Positions 13,501 to 23,265 of a DNA stretch of 64,000 nt are shown one piece after another; the first letter of the stretch is position 1; the number at the start of each line of letters is the position of its first letter. Source of the stretch: Lingula anatina (lineage: Eukaryota > Brachiopoda > Lingulata > Lingulida > Lingulidae); NCBI RefSeq assembly GCF_001039355.2, contig NW_019776000.1:23182-87181 (forward strand). The letters are read 5' to 3'. Made by a program: the position numbers and the translations under genes. Below the pieces are notes generated by a model that was given only the letters and a program-made list of their open reading frames with translations, had not been told where the DNA came from and made no database searches.

Positions 13501-16500
13501 GCTCCATTTGAGAAGGGAAAAGATGTTCTTTGTGTCATGGTGTCAGTTTACTATTAGGCCCAATTTCCATAGACACATGGGTCTATGCAGATCTATCCAA
13601 CTCTGTAGGGATTCTCACTGAGTGCAATCAGCTTAACAGATTAACATGCCTCTTCCTTGTGTTAAGTAGAATACAGAAAAGTGGGTGATTATACCAGTAT
13701 GTTGGAAAGAAGAGGAGGCATGTCGGACAATTAAGTCGATTTCACTAAGCAAGAATCCCTGCAGTGTTGGTCATTCCACGTAGACTGATTGTTTTGTTTA
13801 TCAGGCCTTCCCAACTACCAGACTCGGCACCTACGGGTCCAAAATAAACCGGTATATCTGACCACACTACCCGTTTTCAAGGTGTGTGTCAGATCGCATA
13901 AAAGAGTATCATACCCTATCACAAATTCTGTAAGCCTACCTGTCATCCGGGTATCGCGCCTCGTTTTCGTCAAGTAGGAGTCGTATGAATACAACAGACG
14001 ACTCCCTCAATCAGGGGGTGGAAACGCGCGACTTATATGATTAAGACGAGCCTACCGGTTATTGTTTTGTGACCTTGAGGAGCAATTTAGGTTTGGTCGT
14101 TGCGGCACGCATGAACAGTAGTTGAACTACCACACCTGGGTCTTTTGTTTTTGACAACTGTTCACTCGTCATCGAGGCGCTTGTTCAAGACTACAGGCTG
14201 ATATCCTAGTACTACCACAATACTTAAGTTTTCTGTCCGTGCGTACAAACCCTGAAAAAGGACAGCCTCGCTGACGAGAACAATGGACGTTTCTCACCCC
14301 TCTCTAGGATTACCCCTGCCCTCAATCTCGTCCATCCCGGTAGTCATGAAAATATTTAACCCCCGACAGAATATGCTTCCGCTATCAAAATTAGGTCTAC
14401 TTTTCTAAATTAATATTTAAGTTTGCAAGTTCTTATTTACAAAACATCATTGGCTATGTCCGAACCTAAATTTTATGTTAAAAATTGCGGTACTGTCAGA
14501 TTTTAGCATTAACAGAGAAAATTGCAGCAGCGCATGAATCTAGAAGAGATGCACTACTTTCCAACCCCGCTTAGGATCATTGCTATCACATCGCGCACCA
14601 GGCAAAATCGGTGTGGTGGCTGATACTCTGTAATGCGATCTGACACACACCTTGAAAACGGGTAGTGTGGTCTGATAAACCGGTTTATACTGGACCCGTA
14701 GGTGTCGAGTCTGGTAGTTGGGAAGGCCTGTTTATGGGAATGGAGGTCTTAGGTTCTGAATTGGGGGTGGGGTATATCTGCCTGTTACTTCCATCATCAT
14801 GAATTTCTGTTGTATTTTATAAAAGCTTAAAGTAGTAGACTAGTTCAATATTCATTTCTGTGGTACTTAGTAAACTTGTGAGTGCAACAAGCTGCTTCAC
14901 TGTCATTCACACAAGGTACAATGAAGATAATGTTATAAAGAAAAGTAAAAAAATGATGAATGAGGACAGATTTTGGACACCTTATAAAGCAAGTTATATC
15001 ATGAGTAGGATTGAGGGAGATAGACAGAGATACTGGTATCTTCATTATTGATATGTCTTACAGAATGAGGTAATCTGTAATGGGGTGAGTTTGTTAACCA
15101 GTGCCAAGTATAGCTAAGCACCATGTAATGTTTAGATGGAATTAATCAATGGACCCATTCAGAATAGGGGCACTAACTAGTCTGAGGGTTAAATATGGCT
15201 GACCCACTTGAATACTTTTCTATGGGATACTAGTATCTGTTCATTGTCTATTAGTGTCCATAGAATAAATATGGTGTGGTAGGTCATCTGTTGATTTTTA
15301 TTATTTGGAGTTCTCTGCAGGACTTGCTATTTATAAAAGGATGTGGTTAGTTCACATGTTTTAGGAATGTTCTTGTTTTTATTATTTGGAGTTTTCTGTA
15401 TTCTTAATTGCCTATTTTAAGCCCCTGTGGTTATTTCACACATTTTAAGAATTTTTTTCTGACATATTGGCATCAGTGAGGCTTGATTACCTCAGTGAGC
15501 ATATGCATGCTATTCACATTAAAGGGATAATAACTCTTCGTATGAGATCTATATTTCACAATAAAAACATTGTAACTCATAGAAATATAATATATTCCCT
15601 TTTACCACAAAAACGGCAGTTATAGCTATTATTCTGATGTCTGAGCTTGTCTTTAGACCACATGACCTCCATTGATGGCTATACTCTGTTAAAATCTCTT
15701 AAGATTTTAACCAAACTTTTTAGAAAAAAACAGGGACTAACTTTGAATGTAAAAATGGATTCATTAACCATTGGTAAGTATGGGAAAATTGTTGTTTACT
15801 CCAGGAAAATTCATTTTTTGGCCAAAATGAAGAGTTATTATCCCTTTAATATTGGACATCACAATTTAAAATAATGTTTACATATGTAATTGTTGACATA
15901 AGTAACTGGGAATGCATGTGTTGAATTTGAATGAATTTATTTTTTAGTCAAGCTATGTCTAGAAATACACACACTTCTGGTTCAAATCAGAAAGTTTTTT
16001 TAATTGTTGAGGGGGTAAAGTAACATTTTTTTTTCTTTCTTTTTTTAGATGGTCCATATGGGTTGTTTGCTGGACGTGATGCGTCCCGTGGCCTGGCCAC
16101 CTTTTCCCTAGATACAGAAAATGCCATACGTGACGAGTATGATGACTTGAGTGACCTGAACTCCATGCAGATGGACAGTATTAGGGAGTGGGAGATGCAG
16201 TTCACAGGTAAACTGGCTGATGGAGAAGTCTTAATGGAATTCTTATTATCAAAAATATACCACTGACTTAATAAGTGGAAGATAAGAACTTTCTCAGCAT
16301 CTTTTATTTATTTGTTATTATATTAGTATTGTTATTTTTATTGAAAAGAAAATAAGGTAAAAGATTAATGAAAAAATATCGAAAAATATGACAAATAGCG
16401 ACTGTTACATCAAAATGTAGCCAAGTATAGTAAACCCAATAATGGTTGAAATCCGTGTCACATAGTTACTGTAATGAGTACAACTTAGGATCATGTGGCA

Positions 16501-16908
16501 TAATTGTCAGTTAGGAAGATTTTGCAATGTCAGTTTTAGCATAGTGCTGTAGTGCCAAATGTACAGTGATCACTCAAATGTGGCACATCTGATACAATGT
16601 TATTGATAGGTAATATAATATAACACTATAGATATAGTGTAATATGAATATGGAACTTTGGTCTTTTTTCGTTGTTTGATATCCATATTGCATTGAAAGC
16701 TGGATATTGGATGTCATCTTTAAAACCTCAAGTCTAATGATATATGCAATGATATATCATATGGACTGTACATATTTTATTCAAGCACCTCTAAATTTTA
16801 TCCTTTTCAGAAAAATACGACTATGTTGGTCGGTTGCTAAAACCCGGTGAGACTCCACGTGAATATTCTGACACAGAGGATGAAACTGACAAATCCAAGG
16901 ATGCATAG
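10557..16908 (+). CDS. PGRMC: PGRMC: membrane-associated progesterone receptor component, 3 exons
   Basis: Predicted 182-residue, single-pass membrane protein with a cytochrome b5-like domain. PGRMC proteins bind haem and act with cytochromes P450 and in sterol metabolism at the ER. Exons are 10557-10848, 16049-16207 and 16811-16908, all joined in phase 1. Residues about 20-42 form the membrane anchor, followed by a proline-rich linker (PPAPPPLPR) and the domain. The family core [19 protein letters not shown] spans the exon 1/2 join and includes the tyrosines used for haem; [14 protein letters not shown] supplies the later Lys-Tyr pair. The acidic tail holds YSDTEDE, like the vertebrate tyrosine and CK2 sites. 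The stretch [16 protein letters not shown] is closer to PGRMC2 than to PGRMC1. Where vertebrate proteins have the disulfide cysteine (FCLD) this one has Ser (FSLD). A poly(A) signal candidate lies at 18720. Exons 2-3 recur at 26975-27826. Confidence 0.95.
13180..13292. repeat. Two-unit tandem repeat, about 56 bp, copy A only
   Basis: The unit beginning CAAAGTAATTGTATATAAAT and ending in AGCACTGTACAA occurs twice in a row here but only once in the equivalent place near 25108-25165. It is a useful marker separating the two copies. Confidence 0.9.
13802..14730. mobile_element. 929-bp DNA transposon with ~110-bp terminal inverted repeats
   Basis: It begins CAGGCCTTCCCAACTACC and ends with the exact inverse GGTAGTTGGGAAGGCCTG. 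The inverted homology runs inward about 110 bp with a few mismatches, to about 13915 on the left and about 14620 on the right. TTTAT on both sides fits a 5-bp target duplication. The matching place in copy B (around 25649, GATTGTCTATGGG) lacks it, so an empty site is visible. No transposase frame is present, so it is non-autonomous. The termini recall hAT elements, but the family is not certain. Confidence 0.85.
15519..15849. mobile_element. TTAA-flanked MITE, family 1, copy 1
   Basis: Starts TTAAAGGGATAATAACTCTT and ends with the inverse AAGAGTTATTATCCCTTTAA. Other copies are at 26434-26773 and 55393-55729. TTAA at both ends suggests TTAA-targeting (piggyBac-like) mobilisation. It lies in intron 1 of PGRMC. 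Confidence 0.85.
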
Positions 16909-18719
16909 ACTGAGCACAGCCCCTTCATGATGTATATTATATATGAACTGTGTTCAGCAAGTGTCATCAAAATTGTGTATTCTGAAGAGCCTGTTGGCCT
17001 AGCTGGTAGCGGTCATCATGTGTAGATCCCTGTTGACAGTAAAAAGAAAGTATTTTGGTTTTATATTTGTTTTCACTTCACAGCTAAATTAATGTGTCAC
17101 AAAGACAAACAACTGCTTTTAAAATTGTCAGACAGTCCACCGCTTAGGTACATTGCCTGTTAGGTGGCCTGTGTGCAGATGTTATCCAAAATTCCATTTG
17201 TTTTGGTAAAAGCAGGCATAAAGCTATGTTAGCATAGTATTTTTTTTTCAGGCATATAAAAAATCAGTTCTTATTTAAACCAAAGTAAATTTAACTTTTT
17301 CAAAAATGTTTCAAAGCTTAAATTAAGGATTCTTGTACATTTCAGTGAAACATTGTGGGGGAAAAAGTCACCAAGTTTATTTTATGCAACAAACATTTTC
17401 TAGTGTGTGTGATGACCAATGCTCTTTTCTGTTATAAGAACCACATAGGTGCACAAGTCACCTTTAGCTGGCTATCAGTTAAGAGCTACCCAGCTAGGCT
17501 TTTTAAGAGGGGATCAGAGGTCAGTGAACAGTTGGGATTAATGAGCTTTATTATCCATTCAGAGCAGTGATATTGCTTGCATTTGCTTTAAAGGTGGTGC
17601 CTGGCGACACACTTAGCATTTTCGTCTCTAAGGCAGTTTGTCATAAATCTGGATATGAAATAATCAAATGTTTTGTATTCTTATTTAAGCCACATAAATA
17701 TATTTTGGCAACAATATTGGAATTAAATTTTGGGTGCTAGCTTGGGATCAGGTGTACATACCATGGCAAGCTTTATGGACTAAGACCAAACGTGATTTCT
17801 TTTCTTGTGGCATATCTCGTTTTTTACTCTTGTTTAGGCTTGCAAAAGAAACTGATCATCCCTGAAATATCACGTTTTCATTGGCAGCCAAAAGCTTTAG
17901 AAAATTTCCATTTAATTCAGTACAGAAACATTATGTCAATATAATTAATGTATAGCCTTAAAATGTAATCTGATATGTTTAGATTCTTCCAATTAGTTAA
18001 AAAAAGGTGCTTTATTTAAACGAGCATCAAATGCTGAGAGGTATTCATGAAAGAAACTTTTCTTTTCTTGAAATCCGATATTGTTACAGTAGTAAATAGA
18101 AAATGAAAGCTAATTATTGATATTGCATTTAATGATGTTAAAAACCCTGATTTGAAAAAATCTTAGCTGACATGAATAAGACTTGCATAAGGAAAAGGAA
18201 CCCCTTTCCATTTTTTTTCTGCACTCGCTAAAATTCAGGTATTGATATCAAGGTGAGATAAAAGCAAATAACATATTTTAAAAACTAGTTTTAAACAAAC
18301 ATTGGCCTTAAACGTTAATGCAATGGAAGAGTATGTAATTGATGTTATTTATTTGCATCTTTTTAAACGATCTAACAATTTTTCAAACATGCACTGCATT
18401 AATCCAAATACCTGCAAAAATGTGTTTTTCATGTATGTTGCACAAATTTATGTTTTCTGGAATAACAATAGCAGACCATCTTGTATATAAAATTAATATA
18501 AACTTTTTAGTTTGGAATGTGTAGCATTTCATCAGTGCATGTGTATGTATTTTGTATACCAGTGATTAAAGTTGTTAGTATTCTTCTGACAATCCTGCTC
18601 CCAAGAATTTTGGGTGAAATATGCTGTCTTGTTAAACTTGGCATACATTCAACCAATAGTGAAATGTCCAATTATTGAAAGCAACCTTTGAAAAACAAAA
18701 TTAATAATGTATTAGTATA

Positions 18720-18725
18720 AATAAA
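18720..18725 (+). terminator. Poly(A) signal candidate, PGRMC copy A
   Basis: AATAAA in TATAAATAAAGG, followed by a T-rich stretch, 1.8 kb after the PGRMC stop and upstream of the convergent SLOG-like gene. The same signal is at 29669-29674 in copy B. Confidence 0.4.
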
Positions 18726-19524
18726 GGTTATTTTTTATGATGAATCCTCAGTGTATTCTTTGTTCTTGGTGTTTTAATTTTAATTAAATTTTATTAAAAT
18801 GAAGTTTTTAAAAAGATGGCAAGCGTGAATATGAAAAGTTGTATAATATCTTTGCAGACCATCTTAGTGATAGACAGAAGAGAAGAGGGATCAAATTTGC
18901 TTATTATATGAAATGGTCTTTTAAATGGGTAGACGGTGCTTACATGTGTTAGGAATGCAGCACACACTTTTCCTGCATAGAATGAAACTGAATAAATTTC
19001 AATTAAGGTTAACAGGTCCAGATACTTCATTATCTATTCCATAGGCACGAGGGATGAGAGGATCATTGGCAATATTTTTGCAAGTCTTCTACTTTCAATC
19101 TTTTAATCATTTAAAAATCTAAGAAATACTTTGATAAATTTGTTTATGCTCTTATTAATAAGTTTAAAAAAATGTGCACCAAATTCCCTCAAGCATGCTA
19201 ATAACAGATATTCTCAATGCAATAGAAACGCTAAATGAACGACTTATGTCTAAGGATAAATCTCAAACATCTGCATGTGATCAATTTATACCCAAGTTTC
19301 TCCATTTAATTTGTGTAACTACTATACCATGGTCTGAACAGGTAGAGATATTTACATATTCATTTACATAATAAAGAAAAATGTCGAAGAAAAAACGGAA
19401 TGCAAGTCACTTTTGTTCACAATACAAATGGTTAACTATATTCAATACAGTGATAGTGAAAAATGACTGATGAAAATGCACCTTATTTTATACACATTTA
19501 AAATACAAACAAAAAATAATATCT

Positions 19525-20256
19525 TCATTTACAATTAAAGGTTCTTTCAAATACTTTCTCTATGGCAAATTTCCCTTTATCTGTCAAAGCACGAGTGCCG
19601 ATTCCTGCGAAATCGTGTGTGAGTTCTGGCACACCTGGATAAAATTTGAACATTCTTCTAACAAAATCATACTTAAACCATTGACAAGACCCTTCTTCCA
19701 TCCCAGTTCTCTCATTTTTAAAACAGTCAAACACATAGACAGATTTATTATTGTCCACTGCCATTTGCACTGCCCATCCTGTTCCCCCATCCACCATCTT
19801 GTTCCGTATGATTTTTCCCACAGCAAAAACAGCATCTGAATTTTTCACCTGATACCAGTTTCGTTGAAGTAAACTGTCAACAAAAGTCTTGCCTGTGGGG
19901 AACTTTCTGTGCAGTAACTTGTTGGCCTTTAACAAATGCATGTTAGAATCTTTTAGTTCTTTTTTATTCAGAACTTTCCTGTAAGGATTGTTTGTAGCAT
20001 GGCCTGGGAATGAGTACACAACTGTCTTGACATTATACCTGTCACTCATTTTCTGCCAATAGATGTCACTTCCGTTGGCCCCACCAGAATGGTTGGTATA
20101 CGAAGCTGGTGCGGTTGATGTTTCCTGCTGAGTGAATACACTTGGACTCAATTCCAAACTGTCTGGAGATGACTCCCATTCTTCTGCAGCTCTAAGCAGT
20201 TCACTGTCTTCGACATATTCATCCCAAGAATCATATGACTCCCCTAAACTAGACAT
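19525..20256 (-). CDS. SLOG/Rossmannoid-like protein of bacterial flavour (copy A)
   Basis: Predicted 243-residue protein of unknown function. The ATG at 20256 lies 18 bp after a good acceptor (TTATTACTGCAG, exon from 20274), so a non-coding 5' exon should lie further right; the open frame above 20274 is intron read-through. The N-terminal ~80 residues are acidic and low-complexity. The rest is one globular unit: VVYSFPGHATNNPYR, then SDAVFAVGKI, a glycine motif GGTGWAVQMAVD, KSVYVFD, and near the end FAGIGTRALTDKGKFAIEKV. This strand-glycine-loop pattern resembles SLOG-superfamily (LOG/DprA-like) nucleotide-binding proteins of bacteria and phages; the assignment is by motif only. There are no signal peptide or membrane segments. 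The gene converges with PGRMC and lies in the repeated block. Copy B (30496-31227) differs by a handful of residues. Confidence 0.75.
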   Translation of the reverse strand: MSSLGESYDSWDEYVEDSELLRAAEEWESSPDSLELSPSVFTQQETSTAPASYTNHSGGANGSDIYWQKMSDRYNVKTVVYSFPGHATNNPYRKVLNKKELKDSNMHLLKANKLLHRKFPTGKTFVDSLLQRNWYQVKNSDAVFAVGKIIRNKMVDGGTGWAVQMAVDNNKSVYVFDCFKNERTGMEEGSCQWFKYDFVRRMFKFYPGVPELTHDFAGIGTRALTDKGKFAIEKVFERTFNCK

Positions 20257-21028
20257 CTTCCTGTTTCTTGTTACCTGCAGTAATAATAAAAAAAATATAT
20301 TAACACAGCCAGGTACAATGTACAACACAAAACTGTATTTAACAGATACTCGTAAGTGACCAAATGCTGTTGAACTTGGAAGTGAAGGGCAGGACAGGGG
20401 GAGCTGTCTAGAGAAAAATAGGCATAGAAAATCAACAACAAAGTCAATCAACTTAGTCTAATTAATAACATTTTTTTAACAATCAATCAATCAATCAAAT
20501 TATTATAAACATTCAAAGGACAATCATTTAAAGACTGCCACATAATTGAAACAAGAGTTTCTATGTGGAGTTGTTTAAATAACTAAAACTTATTGATAAT
20601 AATGGACATAGGTTACAAAAAGGTGCACAAACTGTGAAGAAATTCACCACGCTTGTTGATACATGCACTTAGCATGCACTTTTAATGCAAATGTGGGGGA
20701 TATCTTGCTTTCACCAACAACTGAGATTTAGATCGCTTACTCATGTTTCATCATTTGTATTAAACTATTTACCTCTTTAGACCTAAAATCAAGAAATACA
20801 CCAGTATCTGACCATTGTCTCCACTAAAATTTTTCGAATACTAGTACTTGTAAAGTGGTTTGTAATTTATTTGTAAACAGATTCATGCTTAGTTGTCAGC
20901 TTGATTGGCCAATGAATTCAAAAACCACACTGAAAGTAAAAAAAAAAAAAAAACAAGGCAGCAAAGCTGTCAAATGTACAGACAAAAAGCAGGAAATAAC
21001 AAAAAAGGCTACTGTCAATTCGGATGCA

Positions 21029-21029
21029 N
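21029..21029. other. Single N: probable contig join
   Basis: One undetermined base between the end of repeat copy A (plus about 75 bp of unique DNA) and the transposase that precedes copy B. The single N at 43682 separates two identical 181-bp sequences, which shows that this assembly marks joins with one N. This N is therefore probably a join, not an ambiguous base. Confidence 0.75.
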
Positions 21030-22592
21030 GGAGTGTGATTGGAGAACGATCTTTTTCTCTTTTATGGATCGTATGATGTCGTTAGGATGGCATGAGTAAC
21101 TTATAAAACCACTAAAATCTATCATGAGATCGCTAAATTCCGGGAGCAAGGTGTAAGTGCCAAGTCCACTTTTACCTCTTTGGATTTCGTTCAGGTAATA
21201 CGACTGCAACAATTTTAAACCAAGGATCACACAATCGATAGGGGCTTCTTTCCACCCTTGTAAATCATGTAGCAGCCAGTTAAATCCTTCAGACTGGTTT
21301 GTTGTTATTCCCTGATCGGTGATATATGCCCCAAACTTCCCGGAAATTGACCAGATCCCAAAATGCTCCCTTTTGGTGTGGATATTATCGACAAAATACT
21401 TCATTATATTGGGTGGCCATTCTTGTTCGCAATTTTGTAGAATGATGGAATAATTGTCTTCAGTCTGGGAGCGCAAAAGAGAATACAGGTCGTTTATGAT
21501 TGTGTTCCTATTATTAACTGGAACCCCGTCGGCTATCATTTTGCGCTGGAATTCTTCCCGTAAATGTCTCCAGCATCCGGCGATGGCTAAAGCAGTTTTT
21601 GACTTGATAGCGCCTACGATCCCTTGCTCCATATCCACAACTATTGGTAGTCCAGCTGTTCTTTTCACAAGACTAGTGAAGGTGGTAAAAAATAGTTCAT
21701 GAACTGTCTGATATTTTCGTTCATGAAAAAGGAACAACGCTGGAATTGTGGGGTTCTCTTTAAACAAAGAACACCGGAACAACAAAGGACTGACATAAAA
21801 TTCTCCTAAACAGAATGTCGTGTCATAAGAAAGGAGAATTCCTCCTCTGTTCCATGCCATTGTCTCCGTCAAAAGGTCCATAATTTCGCGCATCCCACAT
21901 ACAACTACTAAATCTGGATAAGTTGTTATATGCCAAATGAATCCTTTTTCTTCAAAGGCCATTTCGTGTAAGTTCATGATGGCATCACGGGATAATCTTT
22001 CTTCTGCGGCTTTCGTTGCTTTAATATTTGCTATTTGTTTTACATTTCTTGGTCTATCTATGGCTTCATGATGTATAGGGTTCTTTGGCTGTTCTGTTAT
22101 TAGTTCTTTATAAATTTTATGAGGAACTTGATCCATTGTTTCAGTGGCAATCCTTTTCATTACCGAGGGTTTCGTGCGGAAGAAGAGCTTCGTCTGTTTT
22201 AAGCTGTTACCGTGTTTACCAGGTGCAGACAGTTTGTCATCGCCGATGTAATGGATGACTGCAATATTTTCATTGTTTATTGGAATGTAGACATCCTTCC
22301 TGAAATCTGTGATGGCTTTTCCATCTGCACCCTTTGCATAAAAGTATGATTTTTTGTATAATGGTTGTTTCCTAGGTAATTTTTTAGAACTGCCGTTTGT
22401 CCACCTATGGCCGTCTGCCCTCCAGTCTTCTTTTTCCGCCTCCGAATTGGCTTTGAAAACAAATATTTGTCCTCCTTTTGGGCGAAACGGAATGACGTCC
22501 ACTTTCTCAGTGTGATTAAATAGTCGACACACTTCATCTGTTGTTAGCGGGGCGTTTTTTTCAGATATTGTATCAACCATTCTCTGCGCCAT
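21030..22592 (-). CDS. MULE-type transposase, C-terminus cut at the N
   Basis: Open frame of 521 residues from ATG 22592 to the N at 21029, without internal stops. Residues about 55-115 hold a WRKY/GCM/FLYWCH-like zinc-binding pattern (DWRADGHRWTNGSSKKLP, then KKSYFYAKG and later IAVIHYIGD), a usual DNA-binding partner of MULE transposases. The catalytic core has the MULE order: LLSYDTTF (first Asp), PIVVDMEQGIVGAI (second Asp), CWRHLREEF and TTNQSEGFNWLL (late Glu). The frame is intact, so the copy may be young. On its 5' side lies an array of GTTCCG motifs (23103-23247), probably the element's sub-terminal region, and the element edge meets repeat copy B near 23266. The other end is beyond the N. 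Confidence 0.8.
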
Positions 22593-23102
22593 CGCGCATC
22601 TCTAAGTGTTGCCGCTGCTAGTGCTATTGTAGCGTTATGGTGATAGCGATTATGACGTAGACTCCACAGTTTGCAAATAGGAAAACAAACAACAAATATC
22701 TCTAATTTTTATTGAAAAGAGAAAATAAACATAAAAAACAAAAGTGAATTATGGTGGGGTGAGATAGAAAACACAGTTTTCATCCTTCTATCCAGTTTCT
22801 ATCCTCTAACTATTTTTAGTAATTTTGCCATTTTATTCACTCTCAAACGTCTATGACTTATACAATGGTAGGGTTTAATTTGCTACGATAAAAGATTAAT
22901 CACCATTGAAATAAAAACTAATGTAATTTCAGGAATTTATTGATATAAAACACTGAGCTGACGCATATTTATAATTTTGATATTTTTATTTTGTAAAAAT
23001 ATTTTCTTGTTTACTTGTAATTGATAATTTATTAATAGTCTAAGTTATCTGTGACGTCACAATTTTCTTTGGTTGTTATTGGAGCGTTTGTTTTCTTAGG
23101 CC

Positions 23103-23265
23103 GTTCCGCACTGTTGGTTCCGCAAGCCAGCAGTCACAACAATTAAACGTTCCGTCTTTTATGCTGTTCCGTTCCTGCGTCGTGTGTTCCATAGTAACAA
23201 TGTTCCGCATTTTAGTCTGTTCCGCTGTTCCGTTGTTCCGCTGTTCCGTGTTTTAGGTACGGCCT
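23103..23265. mobile_element. Sub-terminal end of the MULE element with GTTCCG array
   Basis: About nine GTTCCG words occur in 145 bp, partly spaced 7-8 bp apart (GTTCCGCTGTTCCGTTGTTCCG). The element appears to stop at GGTACGGCCT, where GGTGA-TATTTAC homology to copy A resumes. Clustered short sub-terminal repeats often bind the transposase. Confidence 0.6.

Larger units (their letters stand above)
11356..20953. repeat. Large direct repeat, copy A (PGRMC intron 1 to upstream of the SLOG-like gene)
   Basis: Nearly the whole stretch recurs in the same order and orientation at 23272-31921, with scattered substitutions and small indels. Homology begins at TATTTACTTGTATG and ends in an A-run after ...AAAAGT. 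Copy A alone carries a 929-bp transposon (13802-14730) and a second unit of a ~56-bp tandem repeat (13180-13292). Because a single N at 21029 separates the copies, uncollapsed haplotypes are as likely as, or likelier than, a true tandem duplication. Confidence 0.95.

Noticed and set aside
20275-20451. N-terminal extension of the SLOG-like frame to a more distant ATG
   Set aside because: A strong acceptor (TTATTACTGCAG) at 20275 shows that the extension is intron read-through.
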